Below, one piece after another: positions 46,809 through 56,032 of a stretch of DNA of 64,000 nt. The DNA comes from Gemmataceae bacterium (GTDB lineage: Bacteria; Planctomycetota; Planctomycetia; Gemmatales; Gemmataceae): assembly GCA_901538445.1 (NCBI GenBank), contig LR594584.1, positions 248,001 through 312,000 on the forward strand, in the 5' to 3' direction. The notes beneath the pieces are model-generated. The model saw only the letters and a program-made list of their open reading frames with translations. It searched no databases and was not told where the DNA came from. Numbering within the stretch: the stretch's first letter is position 1; every line of letters starts with the position of its first letter. A program made the position numbers and the translations under genes.

Positions 46809-48710
46809 TCACCGGCGGAGCGAGCGTCGCCACTCGTCGGCCAGTTCGGAGAGGGATTTACCGGTCAGCGAAACCCACACGTCGTCGGCGTACCGACCCC
46901 GGCGGAGCGCGTCGTTGAGCCGACGTACGAGGTCGGGGTTGTACGCCTGAACGCAGAACGCCAGGAACGCGGCCGTGTCCCGCGAGCCCCGGTCGTGCCG
47001 GGCGGTCGCGGGGTCGGGAAGATCGGTCGCGCCCGGCTCGAACTTGTGGAACCGCACGTAGTCGGCGATGCCGTCGGCAAGCCACCCCGGGACCGGTCGG
47101 CGGTACCCCTGCACCACGAGCGCCGTCGCGTACACGACCGCGCCAATATCGTGCGGGTTCGCCTCGAAGTACTTGGCCGAGGCGGTGACCCGGCTCCCGG
47201 TCACCGCGACGATGCCCCGCGCGTCGCGGCGGACGGCGAACGGGATCAGCGTCGGCGGGCGGAACCAGTCGGCCGCGAGTTCTTCGCACACCATCGGATA
47301 CGCCCGCTCGCAGGTCCGCGCCACCCGGTCGGCCCACGCCGCCATCTCGGGCGCCCCTGTCGCGTCCACCGCGAACTCGACCGGGTGCCGGAACGGGACC
47401 AACTGCGGGGACGCGACGACGAACTCGCGGATCATGAGCGGGTGCCCCTGCGCCGCCGGCACGACCCGAACCGCGACGATCTCACGCCCGCCGGCGTCGC
47501 CGCGAGCCACCCCGTTCTTGAACTCCGCGAGCGGTCCGAACGTCGCCCCATCGGCCGACACCTCGAGCCGCCCGGTCGTGAGTTTGCGGCCACCGTCGGG
47601 CGCGCCGGTCTGGACGCTGACCAACCGCACCGAAACCGGGTTGTCGAACCGGAGTGTGAAGTGGTCGGCAGCGGCCGGACCGTCGGCCGATGCAAAGTAC
47701 GTGGCCGGGTCGCCGTCGAAGGCGAACTGGCGGATCTGCCCGTCGCCGGTGCGGAGCGACGTCTCGACCGTGACTGGAACCCCCACGACTGCCGGGCGAG
47801 GCTCCGCGGCAGCGGCCCCTGTTGCCTCCTCGACGGACCGCACCTCGGCCCCGCGGCCCGGCCCGTTCGCGGGTGCCAGACTCATCGCGACGCCCGAGGC
47901 GATCAGCCCGCCGAGAACCACGAGCCCCGCAACCGCCTTCAACGTCGCCGAGCCGTCCAGGTAGTGCCGGGCGAGTGCGATGCCCCCGGGCGAGACCGTG
48001 ACCGCGGACAGCGACGCGCCCGCACCGATCTGAGCGGCCGCTCGCGAACTCGTCGCAACGAGTTCCGCGGGCACGCTCGCGGCGGCGGTCCCGAGCGTGA
48101 GCAGCACGCTCAGCGCCGCGACCGACAGCGCGATGCCGCGGCGGGTGAGCCGCGCCTGCAACAACTCGCGGGCCTGCCGGAGCCGCCGCTTGACCGTGCT
48201 CGGCGAGCACCCCAGTTGCGCCGCCGCCTCATCGCCGCTCATCCCCTCCATGCAGCACAACAAGAGCGGGCCGCGGAGGTCCTCCGGGAGCCCGAGCAGT
48301 TCCTCATCAAGGACGGTGAGCAACTCGCGGCTCGTCACCTCGGCGAGTGTGTCGCCGCCCGCCGGGGCCGGCCGGCTCGCCTCGCGCACCGAACGCCGCA
48401 CCCGGCTCCGCCTGACCTCGCGGGCCAGCCGGTGCGCCGCCTCGTGGAGCCACGTCGCGATCGACTCCCGCCAACTGACCGTCGCGGCCTTCCGAGCCAG
48501 CACCAGGAACGTGGCCTGGAAAACGTCTTCGGCGTCCTCGCGCCGGTCGAGAATCCGCTGCCCGACCCGAAGGACCATTGGCCCGTGGCGGCGGATGACC
48601 GCGGCGAACGCGGCCTCGTCATTGCGGGCCTGGAACCGCTCGAGGAGTTCGCGGTCGGAAGGCTCCCCCGCGGCGTCGGCGTCCGGGGCGTCGGGCGGAT
48701 TGACCAGCAT
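46809..48710 (-). CDS. ECF sigma factor fused to discoidin-like and degenerate basic-secretory-protease domains
   Basis: The 633-residue protein begins with an ECF sigma-70: region 2 about 20-100 (DAEDVFQATFLVLARKA) and region 4 about 135-190 (LPEDLRGPLLLCCMEGMS, LGCSPSTVKRRLRQARELL). Two hydrophobic helices follow (around 195-220 and 255-280). Next is a beta-rich F5/8-type (discoidin-like) segment (QIRQFAFDGDPATYFASADG), then a basic secretory protein-like domain ending VPGWLADGIADYVRFHKFEP. In that last domain the helix expected to hold HExxH reads VVYATALVVQGY, so catalysis is unlikely. The layout suggests a membrane-tethered sigma factor with an external sensing part. It precedes DUF1559 by 78 bp. 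Confidence 0.87.
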   Translation of the reverse strand: MLVNPPDAPDADAAGEPSDRELLERFQARNDEAAFAAVIRRHGPMVLRVGQRILDRREDAEDVFQATFLVLARKAATVSWRESIATWLHEAAHRLAREVRRSRVRRSVREASRPAPAGGDTLAEVTSRELLTVLDEELLGLPEDLRGPLLLCCMEGMSGDEAAAQLGCSPSTVKRRLRQARELLQARLTRRGIALSVAALSVLLTLGTAAASVPAELVATSSRAAAQIGAGASLSAVTVSPGGIALARHYLDGSATLKAVAGLVVLGGLIASGVAMSLAPANGPGRGAEVRSVEEATGAAAAEPRPAVVGVPVTVETSLRTGDGQIRQFAFDGDPATYFASADGPAAADHFTLRFDNPVSVRLVSVQTGAPDGGRKLTTGRLEVSADGATFGPLAEFKNGVARGDAGGREIVAVRVVPAAQGHPLMIREFVVASPQLVPFRHPVEFAVDATGAPEMAAWADRVARTCERAYPMVCEELAADWFRPPTLIPFAVRRDARGIVAVTGSRVTASAKYFEANPHDIGAVVYATALVVQGYRRPVPGWLADGIADYVRFHKFEPGATDLPDPATARHDRGSRDTAAFLAFCVQAYNPDLVRRLNDALRRGRYADDVWVSLTGKSLSELADEWRRSLRR

Positions 48711-48947
48711 AGCTCCGCGCTCCTCCGGTGTCGGAGTACGTCAAAAGCACCAGGATCGGGCGGGAGAGGGGGCCGCGGGCGGGCGACCTGGAGAGGAATG
48801 GTCGCCGACGGGAAATCGGGTCAACTTTTCTGAAAGATTTTCCAACCGCTCACAATTCGAGTTGCCCGCCACAGATCGGATACCGGGCAACGAGGTGGTG
48901 ACTTACTCACTGGGCCGATCGTCGCTCTGATGAGGTGTTGGCCTCAC

Positions 48948-48973
48948 GCGGGCCGCCATCGAGGGCGGCCCGC
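48948..48973 (-). terminator. GC hairpin downstream of the phosphodiesterase gene
   Basis: gcgggccgcc, loop atcgag, ggcggcccgc forms a perfect 10-bp stem 38 bp beyond the stop at 49011. There is no U-tract. The rest of the 48711-49010 gap has no recognisable gene. Confidence 0.55.
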
Positions 48974-49010
48974 CAACTGCTGATAAAATCAACCGAGCAC
49001 CAACTCGTGT

Positions 49011-49814
49011 TTACTTGGCGAGTTGCTCGCGGAGCCAACCCGGGCGGTCGGTGGTGATGCCGTCCACACCGAACTTCACCATTCGCCGCGCGACGTCCGC
49101 GTCGTTGACCGTCCACACGTACAGCTTGAGCCCGGCGTCCCGGACCGCCTTCACGAGCGGCTCGTCGAGCGCGGCGTCGGCCGACAGGTCCAGCCCGTCG
49201 GCTTTAATCTCCTTCGCCTTGGCCACGAGGTCGGCGGCCGCGGGCGGCTTCGCACCTTTCTTCGGCAACAGCTCCACGATCCAGTACGCGGGGAGGTCCG
49301 GCCGCGCCTTCTTGACGGCCGCGACCACATCGGCGCTGAACGAAATAATTGGCGTCTGCGCCGGCCGCAGTTTCGACGCCTGGAGCACGCGGTCCAGTTC
49401 CGGAACCGCCTCCGCGCCGCACTTCAGTTCGATGAAGACGAGCTTCCCCTCGGGGACGGTGGCGAGCATCTCGGCGAGCGTCGGGATCTTCTCACCGGCG
49501 AACTTCTCGCCCTTCCACTTGCCCACGTCGAGAGCCCGCAGTTCCTCGAACGTCGTGTCCGGGATGATCTTGCTCACGCCCGCGAGCCGCTTCGTGTTGC
49601 GGTCGTGGCACACGACGAGCTTGCCGTCCTTGGTGATGAAGACGTCCAATTCGCCCGCGTCGGCCTTCTGCTCCCAGGCGAGCTTGAAGGAGGCGACGGT
49701 GTTCTCGGGCGCGTCGTGCGACGCGCCACGATGCGCGACGATCGCGACGGGCTTGTCGGCGGCCCAAGCGGCGGGGGCGGCGAGGCACAGGAGTGCGGCG
49801 ACGGTTCGGAGCAT
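49011..49814 (-). CDS. glycerophosphodiester phosphodiesterase, secreted
   Basis: The ATG at 49814 gives 267 residues with a signal peptide (MLRTVAALLCLAAPAAWA). Active-site blocks of the GDPD family are present: HRG at 28-30, EN at 37-38, ELD at 55-57 with TKDGKLVVCHD (H70), IELKC, and the closing VWTVNDADVARRMVKFGVDGITTDRPG (split here). The enzyme hydrolyses glycerophosphodiesters to sn-glycerol-3-phosphate and an alcohol, in the periplasm here. The longer upstream frame to 51056 is not part of the gene. Monocistronic. Confidence 0.93.
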   Translation of the reverse strand: MLRTVAALLCLAAPAAWAADKPVAIVAHRGASHDAPENTVASFKLAWEQKADAGELDVFITKDGKLVVCHDRNTKRLAGVSKIIPDTTFEELRALDVGKWKGEKFAGEKIPTLAEMLATVPEGKLVFIELKCGAEAVPELDRVLQASKLRPAQTPIISFSADVVAAVKKARPDLPAYWIVELLPKKGAKPPAAADLVAKAKEIKADGLDLSADAALDEPLVKAVRDAGLKLYVWTVNDADVARRMVKFGVDGITTDRPGWLREQLAK

Positions 49815-49969
49815 GGCGGCCTCTTGAGTACGGTGCGCGATCAGAGCCGACCGCGCCCGGCCGGACAGGGAGAATCCCAGGCTGAGCGTCCAAACGCTGT
49901 ACACCGCCGAGCGGGTCGCGTTTACAGTGTATCGGGGCCGAGAGCAACGGCCCGAAAGAGGACCAGGCC

Positions 49970-50654
49970 GTGCCTCCGACCAACGTCTCGCACCCCGCGT
50001 TCCACCGGCACCTCGTTCGGGCGGCCGCCGTGCCGCCCGCCGCTCTGGGCGTCCTGGCGGGAGAATTCCTAGGGGCAGATCATCTTCCTGTTGTCGGCCG
50101 CCAGGAGCGTTGACCACTCCAACGCGGTGACCGCCGGTGCCAACCGGCTGCTCCGGGTGCTCGTCGATGGCGAGACGGGCGTGCGGGGCTTCCGTCCCGC
50201 CGACCCCGACGCCGTCCGGGACCGGTTGGGCCGGACGGGGTACACCAGTTGCCTGGCGGTCGCGGTCCGGTCCAGCGACCGCGACCTCGGCCTCCTCGTT
50301 GTTGCCGCGCCGGAGGGTGCGGCACTCCGACCCGCCCACCACCAGATCGCCGAGGAGGTCGCCCGTCAGGTGGCAATCGGCATCGAGCAGGCCGCACTGC
50401 GCGACCGCATCCAGAGGCACGCGGCGGAACTTGAGGACCGGGTGCGTGAGCGGACACGCGACCTCCAGGCGGCGCTGAACAGTGTGCAGCAGCTCCAGGG
50501 TCTGCTCCCGATTTGCGCCTGGTGCAAAAAGGTCCGCGACGACCAGGACTACTGGCACGACGTGGAACACCACGTCGCCGCGCACACCGGGGCCCGGTTC
50601 AGCCGCGGCATTTGCCCGAGCTGCTTCAAGATTCAGGCGAACGGGGACGGGTGA
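49970..50654 (+). pseudogene. broken CHASE3/GAF sensor gene (frameshift plus internal deletion)
   Basis: From a GTG at 49970 the frame reads PPTNVSHPAFHRHLVRAAAVPP up to GEFLG. The continuation QIIFLLSAARSVDHSNAVTAGANRLLR lies in another frame after about 50073, so a frameshift separates two parts of one N-terminal membrane/CHASE3-like region. The second frame passes directly from GETGVRGF to a GAF-like C-terminal half (YTSCLAVAVRSSDRDLGLLVVAA) and a coiled coil (ELEDRVRERTRDLQAAL). It ends in LLPICAWCKKVRDDQDYW and GICPSCF, suggesting that the rest of CHASE3 and the start of GAF were deleted. Only 50091-50654 could still be translated (187 codons). Confidence 0.65.
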
Positions 50655-50715
50655 CAGACGAGTCGCACGGGATCGCCCGAATCCGTTACTTCTGAAGCCG
50701 GCTGTGAAAACGTGC

Positions 50716-51095
50716 CCGCCCCCGGTCTGTGAGACCGGGGGCGGTGGCGACTCACGGCGTTCAGTTGCGCGTGTGCGGGAAGGGGGGTTGGTGGGAAATG
50801 GTTCTGGGGGAAGTGGGGGGTGGGGTCTCCAGAACCAACGGAAACTCTCCAGAACCAGCCCAAACTCTCCAGAAAGACCCGAAACTCTCCAGAACCAAGC
50901 CCAACTCTCCAGAACCAAACCACGGCTCGCCAGAAGAAAAGACGCCTTCAACCCCAAACCCACAGTACCGCCTGGCGCGGCGCACGCCCATGTCGGATAC
51001 TGCAACCAGGTGATTCGGTGCATCAAGGGGCGATGGTCGGGTGCGGGACGCGACACCGGCTCCCGTGGGTCAGCCCGGTTTGCCGTGATGGCTCA
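50716..51095 (+). repeat. 20-bp iteron element, copy C
   Basis: The element opens with a hairpin (ccgcccccggtct, gtg, agaccgggggcgg, 50717-50743), then ggtgggaaatggttctgg and a G-rich tract. Iterons of ctctccagaacc start at 50826, 50846, 50866, 50886 and 50906, exactly 20 bp apart. The taccgcctggcgcggcgc block and ccatgtcggat (to 50998) and tggtcgggtgcgggacgcga follow, the last shared only with copy B. It fills the 50655-51142 gap between the broken sensor gene and the convergent YjbQ gene. Confidence 0.85.
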
Positions 51096-51142
51096 CCGCG
51101 GCCGACCGGCTTCAACGCGTAACTGATCGACGAGATTACGGA

Positions 51143-51565
51143 TCACCCCCCGATGACCTTGATGAGGACGCGCTTGGGCCGGTTGCCGTCGAACTCGCCG
51201 TAGAAGATCTGCTCCCACGGGCCGAAGTCGAGCTTACCCTTCGTGATGGCCACGACGACCTCACGGCCCATGACCTGCCGCTTCAGGTGCGCGTCGGCGT
51301 TGTCCTCGCCGGTGCGGTTGTGGTGGTACACGTTCGGGTCCGGGTTGAACGGGGCCAGTTTCTCCAGCCACACGCCGAAGTCGTGGTGCAGCCCGGTCTC
51401 GTCGTCGTTGATGAACACGCTCGACGTGATGTGCATCGAGTTGCACAGGACCAGCCCCTCCTGCACGCCGCTCTTGCGGACCGCCTCCTCGACCCGCGGC
51501 GTGATGTTCACGAACGCCATCGCCGAGGGCACGGTCAGCGTCAGGTACTCGGTGTGCGCCTTCAT
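51143..51565 (-). CDS. YjbQ family protein (UPF0047)
   Basis: The 140-residue product has all YjbQ landmarks: [26 protein letters not shown] (split here), [21 protein letters not shown] and [29 protein letters not shown] (split here). The conserved His/Asp/Glu set is intact. Some family members show thiamine-phosphate synthase activity in vitro, but the physiological role is not settled. It lies downstream of the double hybrid kinase on the same strand with a palindromic element between them. Likely cytoplasmic. Confidence 0.93.
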   Translation of the reverse strand: MKAHTEYLTLTVPSAMAFVNITPRVEEAVRKSGVQEGLVLCNSMHITSSVFINDDETGLHHDFGVWLEKLAPFNPDPNVYHHNRTGEDNADAHLKRQVMGREVVVAITKGKLDFGPWEQIFYGEFDGNRPKRVLIKVIGG

Positions 51566-51631
51566 GTCGCGTCGCTCCGGTCAGGGGGGTCGCCGCGGGG
51601 CCGCCCCGCGCACCAACACGCGGTGTGTTTT

Positions 51632-51704
51632 CTGTAGCCGGGGTCTGTGACCCCGGACGCACACGTAATCCCCGAAGCGCCGGCCTCACAGAGGCCAGCT
51701 ACAG
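51632..51704. repeat. imperfect inverted repeat, gtagccgg family
   Basis: ctgtagccggggtctgtgac at the left and gcctcacagaggccagctac at the right (ending in ag at 51704) form an imperfect stem. It is a diverged relative of the 25509-25580 element and lies between the kinase and YjbQ genes. Confidence 0.65.
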
Positions 51705-51731
51705 AACACCAACGCAGTGCCAGTGGGACCG

Positions 51732-54700
51732 TCAGGCCGGCACGGGGGTGAGCCCGGCCAGGAGGCCCAGTACCACCTGCGGCTCCACGGGCTTGACGAG
51801 GTGGTGGTCGAACCCGGCCTCGGCGGTGCGGCGGCGGTCGTCGTCCTGGCCCCACCCGGTCAGCGCCACCAGCACCACGGACCGGCCCCACGGGCGGGCG
51901 CGGATGCGGCGGGCCGCGTCGTACCCGTTGAGCCGCGGCATCCCGATGTCGAGCAGGATCAGGTCCGGCCGGAACCGCTCGGCCGCCTCGACCCCGGCCT
52001 CGCCCTCGTGGGCGGTGCGGGTGTCGTGGCCCATCAGCTGGAGCAACTGGGCCAGCGACTCGGCCGCGTCCACGTTGTCGTCCACGACCAGCACCCGCCG
52101 GGCGGCGACCGGGGCGGCCGCGGCCTTCCCGTTGGCCGCCGGGGCGGCGTCGCACACCGGCGGTTGGGCCGGCAGGTGGACCGTGAACGTGCTCCCCGTT
52201 CCCTCTCCGTCGCTCTGCGCCACGACCGTCCCCCCGTGCATTTCCACCAGCCCCTTCACGAGCGACAGCCCGATGCCGAGCCCGCCCGTCGTCTTCTCCA
52301 GCGTGCGGTCCACCTGCGTGAACATGTCGAACACCCGCGGGAGCATCGGCGGCGGGATGCCGACGCCGTTGTCGGCCACCGTGACCGAAACGCCGCCCGG
52401 GTCGCGGGCCGCGGACACGCGGATGCGGCCCCCGGGCGGCGTGTACTTGGCGGCGTTCGTGAGCAGGTTCGCGAACACCTGCGACAGCCGGGCGGCGTCG
52501 CCGTCCAGCGTCACGGACCGGTCCGGGAGCACAACGGTGAGGTCGTGCCGGGCACGGTCGATGAGCGGCCGGGCGGTCTCGACGGCCCCCTCGATGACCG
52601 CGGCGAGTTGCACCGGGCCGCGGCGGAGTTCGAGCCGCCCCTGGGTGATCCGGCTCACGTCGAGGAGGTCGTCCACCAGCCGCACGAGCTGGTTCACCTG
52701 CCGCTCCATCATGAGCCACGCGCGCTCGGCCTGGCCGGCCCCGCGGCGGACCAACTCCAGGCCGGTGCGGAGCGGGGCGAGCGGGTTCCGCAGCTCGTGC
52801 GCGAGGATGGCGAGGAACTCGTCCTTCTTCCGGTCGGCCTCCCGCAGCGCTTCCTCGGCGAGCTTCCGCTTGGTGACGTCCTCGTGGGCGACGACGACCC
52901 GGACCGGCCCCGGCGACTTGAACCGCGTGGCCCGCATCACGAACCACCGGTGCTCGGTCGCCGAGTGGCACGGGTACTCGTGCTCGAACAGGTCGAGGGT
53001 GCCCGCGAGGACCCCCCGCAGCCCGGCGACCATGCCACTGTCGATGCACGCCTGGTCGGTCGGCTCGCACGCCCCGAGGTAGTTCGCCCCGACCGCGTAG
53101 TCGTGGCCGGTGAAGTTGTTCTGGTCGGCGAACCGCCGCCAGGCGTCGTTGACGGCGAGGACGACGCCGCTCTCGTCGAGCACCGCGATGTGGCTGGAGA
53201 GCGCGTCGATGGAGGAGTGCAGGAACTCGTGGGCCTCGGCCAGTTCCCGTTCGGCCCGCTTCCGCTCGGTGATGTCGAGGGCGAAGAACGGCCCGCGGGT
53301 GCGGTCGTTCGGCATGGCCGCGGCCCCCAGCACGACCGGCACGCGGGTGCCGTCGCGCCGCACGTACTCCTTCTCGTAGGGGGTACAGGTGCCGGTCGCG
53401 GCGATCTCGGCGAGGCACCGCGCGTCGGCCGCGTAGTGCTCGGGCGGGGTGATGTCGGGGAACCGGAGCCGGCCGGCGGCGACCTCCTCGCGGGCGTACC
53501 CGAGCATCCGCAGCAGGGTGTCGTTGGCGTCGGTGATCCGGCCGTCGAGGTTCCAGAACCCGATCCCGACCATGTTCGACTCGACGACGGCGCGGAACCG
53601 CTCCTCGGTCTCCCGGAGCGTGTCGCCCGCCTCGCGGCGCACCCGGGCGAGTTGCAACTGGGCCGAGACCCGGGCCAGGAGTTCCCGGGCGGCGAACGGC
53701 TTCACCAGGTAGTCGTCGGCCCCGGCGGCCGCGGCCTCGACCCGGCTCTCCTCGCCGGCGCGCGCGGACAGGAGCACGACCGGGACCGCGGCCGTGGCCG
53801 GGTCGGCGCGGACCCCGCGGAGCAGGCCGAACCCGTCGAGCCGGGGCATCATCACGTCCGAGACGATGAGGTCCGGCCGCTGCCGCCGCACCGCGGCCAG
53901 CGCCGCCTCGCCGTCGGCCACGACTTCGACCGCGTACTCGGCCGCGAGCAACCGTGCGACGTAGTCCCGCATGTCGGCGTTGTCGTCGGCGACGAGCACC
54001 CGCGGCCGGTCCGGCACCGGGGCCGGGGCCGGGGCGGGTACGAGCGCCGCCGGGAGCCACCGGAGCGCTTCCTCCACGAACGTCGCCGCGGCGTGGGCGC
54101 GCGGCGGCGCGGGGCCGGCGGCCCGCACCTGGTCGCTGGGGAGGTGCGCGGAACCGAACGGGAGCGTGATCGTGAACGCCGTCCCCCTCCCGACCTCGCT
54201 CGCGGCCGCGATGGTGCCGCCGTGGAGCCTCACCAGTTCCTGCACCAGCGCGAGGCCGATGCCGCTGCCCTCGTGCGTGCGGCCGCGTGCGTTCTCGACC
54301 CGGTGGAACCGCTCGAACAGCCGCGGGATTTCTTCTGTCGGAACCCCGGTGCCGGTGTCGCTCACCCGCACCTCGGCGGCCCCGCCGACCTCGCGAACGG
54401 TCACGGCGATCTCGCCCTCGAAGGTGAACTTGAAGGCGTTCGAGAGGAGGTTGAGGACCACCTTCTCCCACATGTGCGGATCGACGTACACCGGCTCGCC
54501 GAGCGGCGGGCACTCGACCCGCAGGCCCAGCCCGGCCCGCTCGCAGGCCGAGCGGAAGTTGCTCGCGAGGTCGGCGGTGAGGCCCGCGAGGTCGGTCGGC
54601 TCGTAGCGGGCGCGGGCGCGGCCGGCCTCGATCCGGGAGAAGTCGAGCAGCGCGTTGACGAGCCGCTGGAGCCGCAGCCCGTTCCGGTGCGCGACCTCGA

Positions 54701-55889
54701 GCCGCTCGCGGTGGTGCGGGTCCAGCGGCCCGCCGGCCCCCGCGAGTGCGTCCTCGATCGGCCCGAGCATCAGCGTCAGCGGGGTGCGGAACTCGTGCGA
54801 CACGTTCGAGAAGAACGCCGTCTTCGCCCGGTCCAGTTCGGCCAGCGCCTCGGCCCGCCGCCGCTGCTCCTCGTAGGCCCGTGCGTTGGCCACCGCGGTC
54901 GCGACGTGCCCGGCGAGGAGGTCGAGGAACCCGCGGTACGGGTCGGTGAGCGGGAGCCGCGGGCTGACCCCGGCGACGAGGAACCCGCCCGGCCGCACCT
55001 GCCCCGGCTTCGCCACCGGGACGACCACGGCCTGCCGCGTGGGCTCGGGCCACGGGCCGCCGGGCAGCGTGCCGAACCGCCCCACGAGGTCGCCAACGAC
55101 CACCGGCCGCCCGGTCGCGAGCACCTCGCCGAGCGGCCACGCCGGGTCGGGGTCCGCGAGGTCGAGGTGCGGCGGGGCGGCGGGCGACCCGGGCGGCACG
55201 CCGGACGCCCCGGCGAGGGCCGCGGTCCGGGCGTCGTCGCTCAGCAGGTAGATCAGCGCGAACGGGAGGTCCTGGCTGTGGCCGTCGAGCGTGTGGGCCG
55301 CGGTCGCACACGCGTCCGCGACCGACCGCACCTCTTCGGTCGTCCGGGCGGCCAGTTCGCGGAGCGTCCGCAGCCGCCGGTCGCCCACGGTCCGCTCGGT
55401 GTCCTCGGTGACGACGCACAGCATCCCGCCCACGCCGCCGGAGTCGTCCGGCACCGGGCTGTACGAGAACGTGTGGTACGTCTCCTCCGGGAACCCGTTC
55501 CGCTCCAGGAACAGGAGCAGGCCCTCGTCCCAGGTCGCCGTTCCGGTGCGGACGACCGACTCGGCCCGCGGCCCGATGTCGCCCCAGATCTCGGCCCAGA
55601 CCTCGCGGGCGGGGCGGCCGAGCGCCCAGGGGTGCTTGGCCCCGAGCGTCATCCGGGCGTAAGCGTCGTTGTAGAAGAACGTGAACTCCGGCCCCCACCC
55701 GAGCCACATCGCGTACCGCGAGTCGAGCATCACGCGAACAATGGTCCGCAGGCTCTGGGGCCACGAGGCCCGAGGGCCGACGGGGGTCTTCGACCAGTCG
55801 AACGCCAGGGTGCGTTCCCCCATCTCTCCGCGGGGGGCGAGGGGCGCAGCGGGGTCGGGGTCCGGAGGCGGGCGGGTGCCCTCGGTCAT
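51732..55889 (-). CDS. double hybrid sensor histidine kinase/response regulator
   Basis: The ATG at 55889 (MTEGTRPPPDPD) yields 1385 residues. In order: a PAS domain (about 25-150), a GAF domain (170-325), HisKA with SNVSHEFRTPL (H365), HATPase_c (to about 590), a receiver with VSDVMMPRLDG (D678), and two PAS domains (about 765-870 and 885-1010). A second HisKA with ILAHELRNPL (H1031), a second HATPase_c and a C-terminal receiver with LILLDIGMPR (D1314) complete it. No membrane segment is visible, so it is a cytoplasmic sensor. Two complete kinase cores and two receivers in one chain suggest an internal phosphorelay. The frame extends upstream to 56195 but overlaps the cupin gene. Confidence 0.92.
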   Translation of the reverse strand: MTEGTRPPPDPDPAAPLAPRGEMGERTLAFDWSKTPVGPRASWPQSLRTIVRVMLDSRYAMWLGWGPEFTFFYNDAYARMTLGAKHPWALGRPAREVWAEIWGDIGPRAESVVRTGTATWDEGLLLFLERNGFPEETYHTFSYSPVPDDSGGVGGMLCVVTEDTERTVGDRRLRTLRELAARTTEEVRSVADACATAAHTLDGHSQDLPFALIYLLSDDARTAALAGASGVPPGSPAAPPHLDLADPDPAWPLGEVLATGRPVVVGDLVGRFGTLPGGPWPEPTRQAVVVPVAKPGQVRPGGFLVAGVSPRLPLTDPYRGFLDLLAGHVATAVANARAYEEQRRRAEALAELDRAKTAFFSNVSHEFRTPLTLMLGPIEDALAGAGGPLDPHHRERLEVAHRNGLRLQRLVNALLDFSRIEAGRARARYEPTDLAGLTADLASNFRSACERAGLGLRVECPPLGEPVYVDPHMWEKVVLNLLSNAFKFTFEGEIAVTVREVGGAAEVRVSDTGTGVPTEEIPRLFERFHRVENARGRTHEGSGIGLALVQELVRLHGGTIAAASEVGRGTAFTITLPFGSAHLPSDQVRAAGPAPPRAHAAATFVEEALRWLPAALVPAPAPAPVPDRPRVLVADDNADMRDYVARLLAAEYAVEVVADGEAALAAVRRQRPDLIVSDVMMPRLDGFGLLRGVRADPATAAVPVVLLSARAGEESRVEAAAAGADDYLVKPFAARELLARVSAQLQLARVRREAGDTLRETEERFRAVVESNMVGIGFWNLDGRITDANDTLLRMLGYAREEVAAGRLRFPDITPPEHYAADARCLAEIAATGTCTPYEKEYVRRDGTRVPVVLGAAAMPNDRTRGPFFALDITERKRAERELAEAHEFLHSSIDALSSHIAVLDESGVVLAVNDAWRRFADQNNFTGHDYAVGANYLGACEPTDQACIDSGMVAGLRGVLAGTLDLFEHEYPCHSATEHRWFVMRATRFKSPGPVRVVVAHEDVTKRKLAEEALREADRKKDEFLAILAHELRNPLAPLRTGLELVRRGAGQAERAWLMMERQVNQLVRLVDDLLDVSRITQGRLELRRGPVQLAAVIEGAVETARPLIDRARHDLTVVLPDRSVTLDGDAARLSQVFANLLTNAAKYTPPGGRIRVSAARDPGGVSVTVADNGVGIPPPMLPRVFDMFTQVDRTLEKTTGGLGIGLSLVKGLVEMHGGTVVAQSDGEGTGSTFTVHLPAQPPVCDAAPAANGKAAAAPVAARRVLVVDDNVDAAESLAQLLQLMGHDTRTAHEGEAGVEAAERFRPDLILLDIGMPRLNGYDAARRIRARPWGRSVVLVALTGWGQDDDRRRTAEAGFDHHLVKPVEPQVVLGLLAGLTPVPA

Positions 55890-56032
55890 GCGTCCCTCGG
55901 CATGGCAGTCCGATGCGAGCCCGGGGTTCCGACCCGGACCGGTTGCGGCAATCGGTATTGTACGAGTCACCGATGGGGCCGGATGTGAGCAAGCCGCGTG
56001 CCGCCACCCGCTTGCGAACGAGGGAACTCGGC

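Noticed and set aside
50729-51013. ORFs reading SRTNGNSPEP- and LQNQRKL-type peptides in iteron copies B and C
   Set aside because: The same peptide types occur in every frame of all copies, as expected for a non-triplet repeat; there is no consistent start or ribosome site.
49815-51056. Upstream extension of the phosphodiesterase frame
   Set aside because: It runs through the broken sensor gene and iteron copy C; the signal peptide and family start are at 49814.
51717-55988. 1423-codon plus-strand ORF opposite the histidine kinase
   Set aside because: It is an antisense shadow of a well-supported kinase; composition is typical of high-G+C antisense frames.
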